Shown here one piece after another: positions 62,291 through 64,000 of a stretch of 64,000 nt of DNA. The notes under the pieces were generated by a model, which saw nothing but the letters and a program-made list of their open reading frames with translations, was not told the DNA's origin and did not search any database. Numbering within the stretch: the stretch's first letter is position 1; each line of letters opens with the position of its first letter. The DNA lies in assembly GCA_977006965.1 (NCBI GenBank), contig OZ345380.1, forward strand, positions 558,001 to 622,000. The letters are read 5' to 3'. Origin of the DNA: Phymatolithon calcareum (taxonomy: Eukaryota; Rhodophyta; Florideophyceae; Hapalidiales). Position numbers and translations under genes: made by a program.

Positions 62291-64000
62291 TATAGAGGGA
62301 TGCGCGCATCGAGAGGGCTCTTGGTAAATATGCAAAACTGATATCGATATGTTTAGCGCACAATTTGTTCTGCGTGGCGAGAACATACCTAAAATAGATA
62401 TGACCAAGAAAGCAATACTTATTCACTTGTATGAGCCTAATAGAATCTCTGTCTGCTGTATATGAGGCCGTTCCGTCTGCATGATAGTTGAACCGCGTAA
62501 TGATCTGAGCTTTGACAATGCTAATGCCCTCATTTCCGTTTCTATGAAATAGCCTGCAGGAGTACGCGAGTGATGTCGCGCTGAACTGTCCGTCGACACA
62601 ACTGAAGCGTCAGTTGTGCTATTTTCTTGACTACCAAGCACCTTAGTTGTAGCTGCAAGCCACTGCAAACGCCGGATGCACCTATCAGCTAGAATCCATA
62701 AAGATAAGTGCAAAGACCAAATGAAGCAGATCCAGAGGAAAAATTTCCTTGCCCAGCTTGCCCCACCCGAGCTCTCCCCCTTCCTTCTCCTCCAACGCTT
62801 CCAGATCTTCCACTTTATATCTTCTCACGATCTCTTGTCAGATCCGCGAGGTGCGACGCTGCGAACATTCTCCGCCTCTTCATCAGTCGTCACTGATTCT
62901 CGACCACTTGTGAGCACTTGTCCAGAGCCGGAGTACTAAAAAATTGGATGCTATTAAACCGCATTTCTAATAGGCAGGCATCTCCTTCTCTGGCTCCACA
63001 CCTTCCGGACATACTACATAATATCATCCAAATCATAACAAAATAAGTCCAACTCCCTTGGACTTTCATAGTTTCGACATTTTCGCTCCGTCAGTGTTAT
63101 ATCGGCAGGAGATCGGCGGTGCCAAAACTATTGGATTCGGAGGAATGTAGCCTCGTAGAACAGATTTCTATGTTCCAAATTGTTTTTCTATCTCTTGTTC
63201 GTGCTCATATGCTGCTTTGCAAAGAAAGGATTCCGCGTACTGCGTTCAATGGTTAGCGATTTCGCGTTCGTGAATAGGCCTGCGCTGACGTGGAGTGAAA
63301 ATTAATGAGGTACTGGTTATGTATGCAAAGTGTTATGATGGTATTTTAGAAACGCAGATTAGGTCATCATAAAGTTGCTCGCCACTGCCATCTTTGAATT
63401 CTCATGTTGCAAGTTGACATTAGGGACGTGTGTGACCTTCTCGCGGGTACCGAGGTGCTATATGCGACGTGGGTCGAGTTCGGGTCTTAAGGGCGATAGT
63501 TGGCTATACTGCACGTGGTACTGAGGTCTTTGGTGGGTCCAAAAATTTATAGTGGTGGCCGTTGTAGCGCCAAGCAAGCTAGTGCTCGGCATACACAAAG
63601 AAGGACAAGAACAGGGTGAGACAGCAAAAGAAAAGCGGGAGAGACTTAGCGTTAAGCGGGAGAGACTGAATGTGACCGACGAAAAAGACACACCCCAAAA
63701 GGGGCAAACCGGAATAAACGGTGTATCTTCCTCGGAGCACACTTCCCAGATTTACGACTGAGTGAGCTCGACGAGGGAAGTTGCACGCGGATCTAGGCGT
63801 GATAGTTAGGACTCTGCCGGAAACGGAGTCCTTGTATTGATGTCCACGGAGCACGCTCCACAGCCTTGCGGGAACTCCAGCGGTCGTATTGATCGGACAC
63901 GAGCGCGAGCCTTCGCGTCACAGGTCTGTGAGAGCTCAACGATGAGAGCACCGGCGCGATAGAGACGCGGATGAAGAACAAAGAAACGAAAAGAAGGAAG
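62291..64000. other. No recognisable gene to the window end
   Basis: A minus-strand ORF (62423-62713) and a plus-strand ORF (62676-62939) overlap and show no domain. A 69-codon plus-strand ORF (63552-63761) has a charged repeat (KEKRERLSVKRERLNVTDEK, an internal 21-bp near-duplication at 63636-63675). The last 250 bases are GC-richer with a small hairpin GGACTC/GAGTCC (63811-63833). It may be retroelement sequence continuing outside. Confidence 0.35.

Overview
The window is eukaryotic nuclear DNA from a genome with few introns. It carries two copies of the core histone quartet, several secreted single-exon proteins, TATA boxes about 70 bp upstream of start codons, AATAAA-type 3' ends and many decayed DNA transposons and retroelements. 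A red alga of the Chondrus type would fit: compact intron-poor genes in small islands between transposon debris, with secreted cupin, malectin and lactonase-like proteins. That assignment is inference from gene style, because no marker gene settles it.

Layout. 0-9.3 kb is transposon debris: a broken ORF cut by the window edge, a decayed piggyBac-like copy (1254-3176), an LTR-like repeat, and a large fold-back element (6073-9262) whose left arm holds a shorter piggyBac-like copy (6547-8155) with an uninterrupted 437-codon ORF. 9.7-13.6 kb has a secreted PI-PLC-like protein with three Cys-rich repeats, a small RG-rich ORF and a germin-like cupin. 13.9-16.3 kb is a well-preserved hAT transposon. 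16.8-21.3 kb is histone quartet 1 (H2A-, H2B+, H4-, H3+), with a piggyBac-like insertion between H2B and H4. 21.7-34 kb holds a fructosamine-kinase-like gene with a 3' frameshift, a malectin/beta-propeller/TIG secreted protein, a pogo-like element inside a coiled-coil ORF, and a multi-pass membrane protein. 34.6-37.4 kb is histone quartet 2 (H3-, H4+, H2B-, H2A+), the exact mirror image of quartet 1. 39.0-40.3 kb is a secreted lactonase-like propeller. 40.3-64 kb is almost all repeats: a LINE reverse transcriptase remnant, an AT-rich MITE with a perfect 8-bp target duplication, a Sel1-repeat pseudogene, two abutting piggyBac-like elements, Copia pol fragments, LTR-like repeats and a hAT relic.

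How it fits together. The histone genes form divergent pairs (H2A/H2B and H3/H4) sharing 0.42-0.45 kb promoters that contain E2F-like TTTGGCGC sites conserved between quartets, as expected for coordinated S-phase expression. The secreted proteins look like independent wall or apoplast functions.

The strongest unusual signals are these. (1) A piggyBac-like family sits between CTAG, not TTAA, and one insertion has its empty site preserved in the opposite arm of the fold-back element. (2) A deletion derivative of that family keeps an ORF joining the N-terminal domain to the C-terminal Cys-rich finger without the catalytic core. (3) The histone quartet is duplicated in inverted orientation. (4) Many short near-perfect palindromes occur, two of them inside decayed coding sequence in a way that suggests templated inverted duplication.
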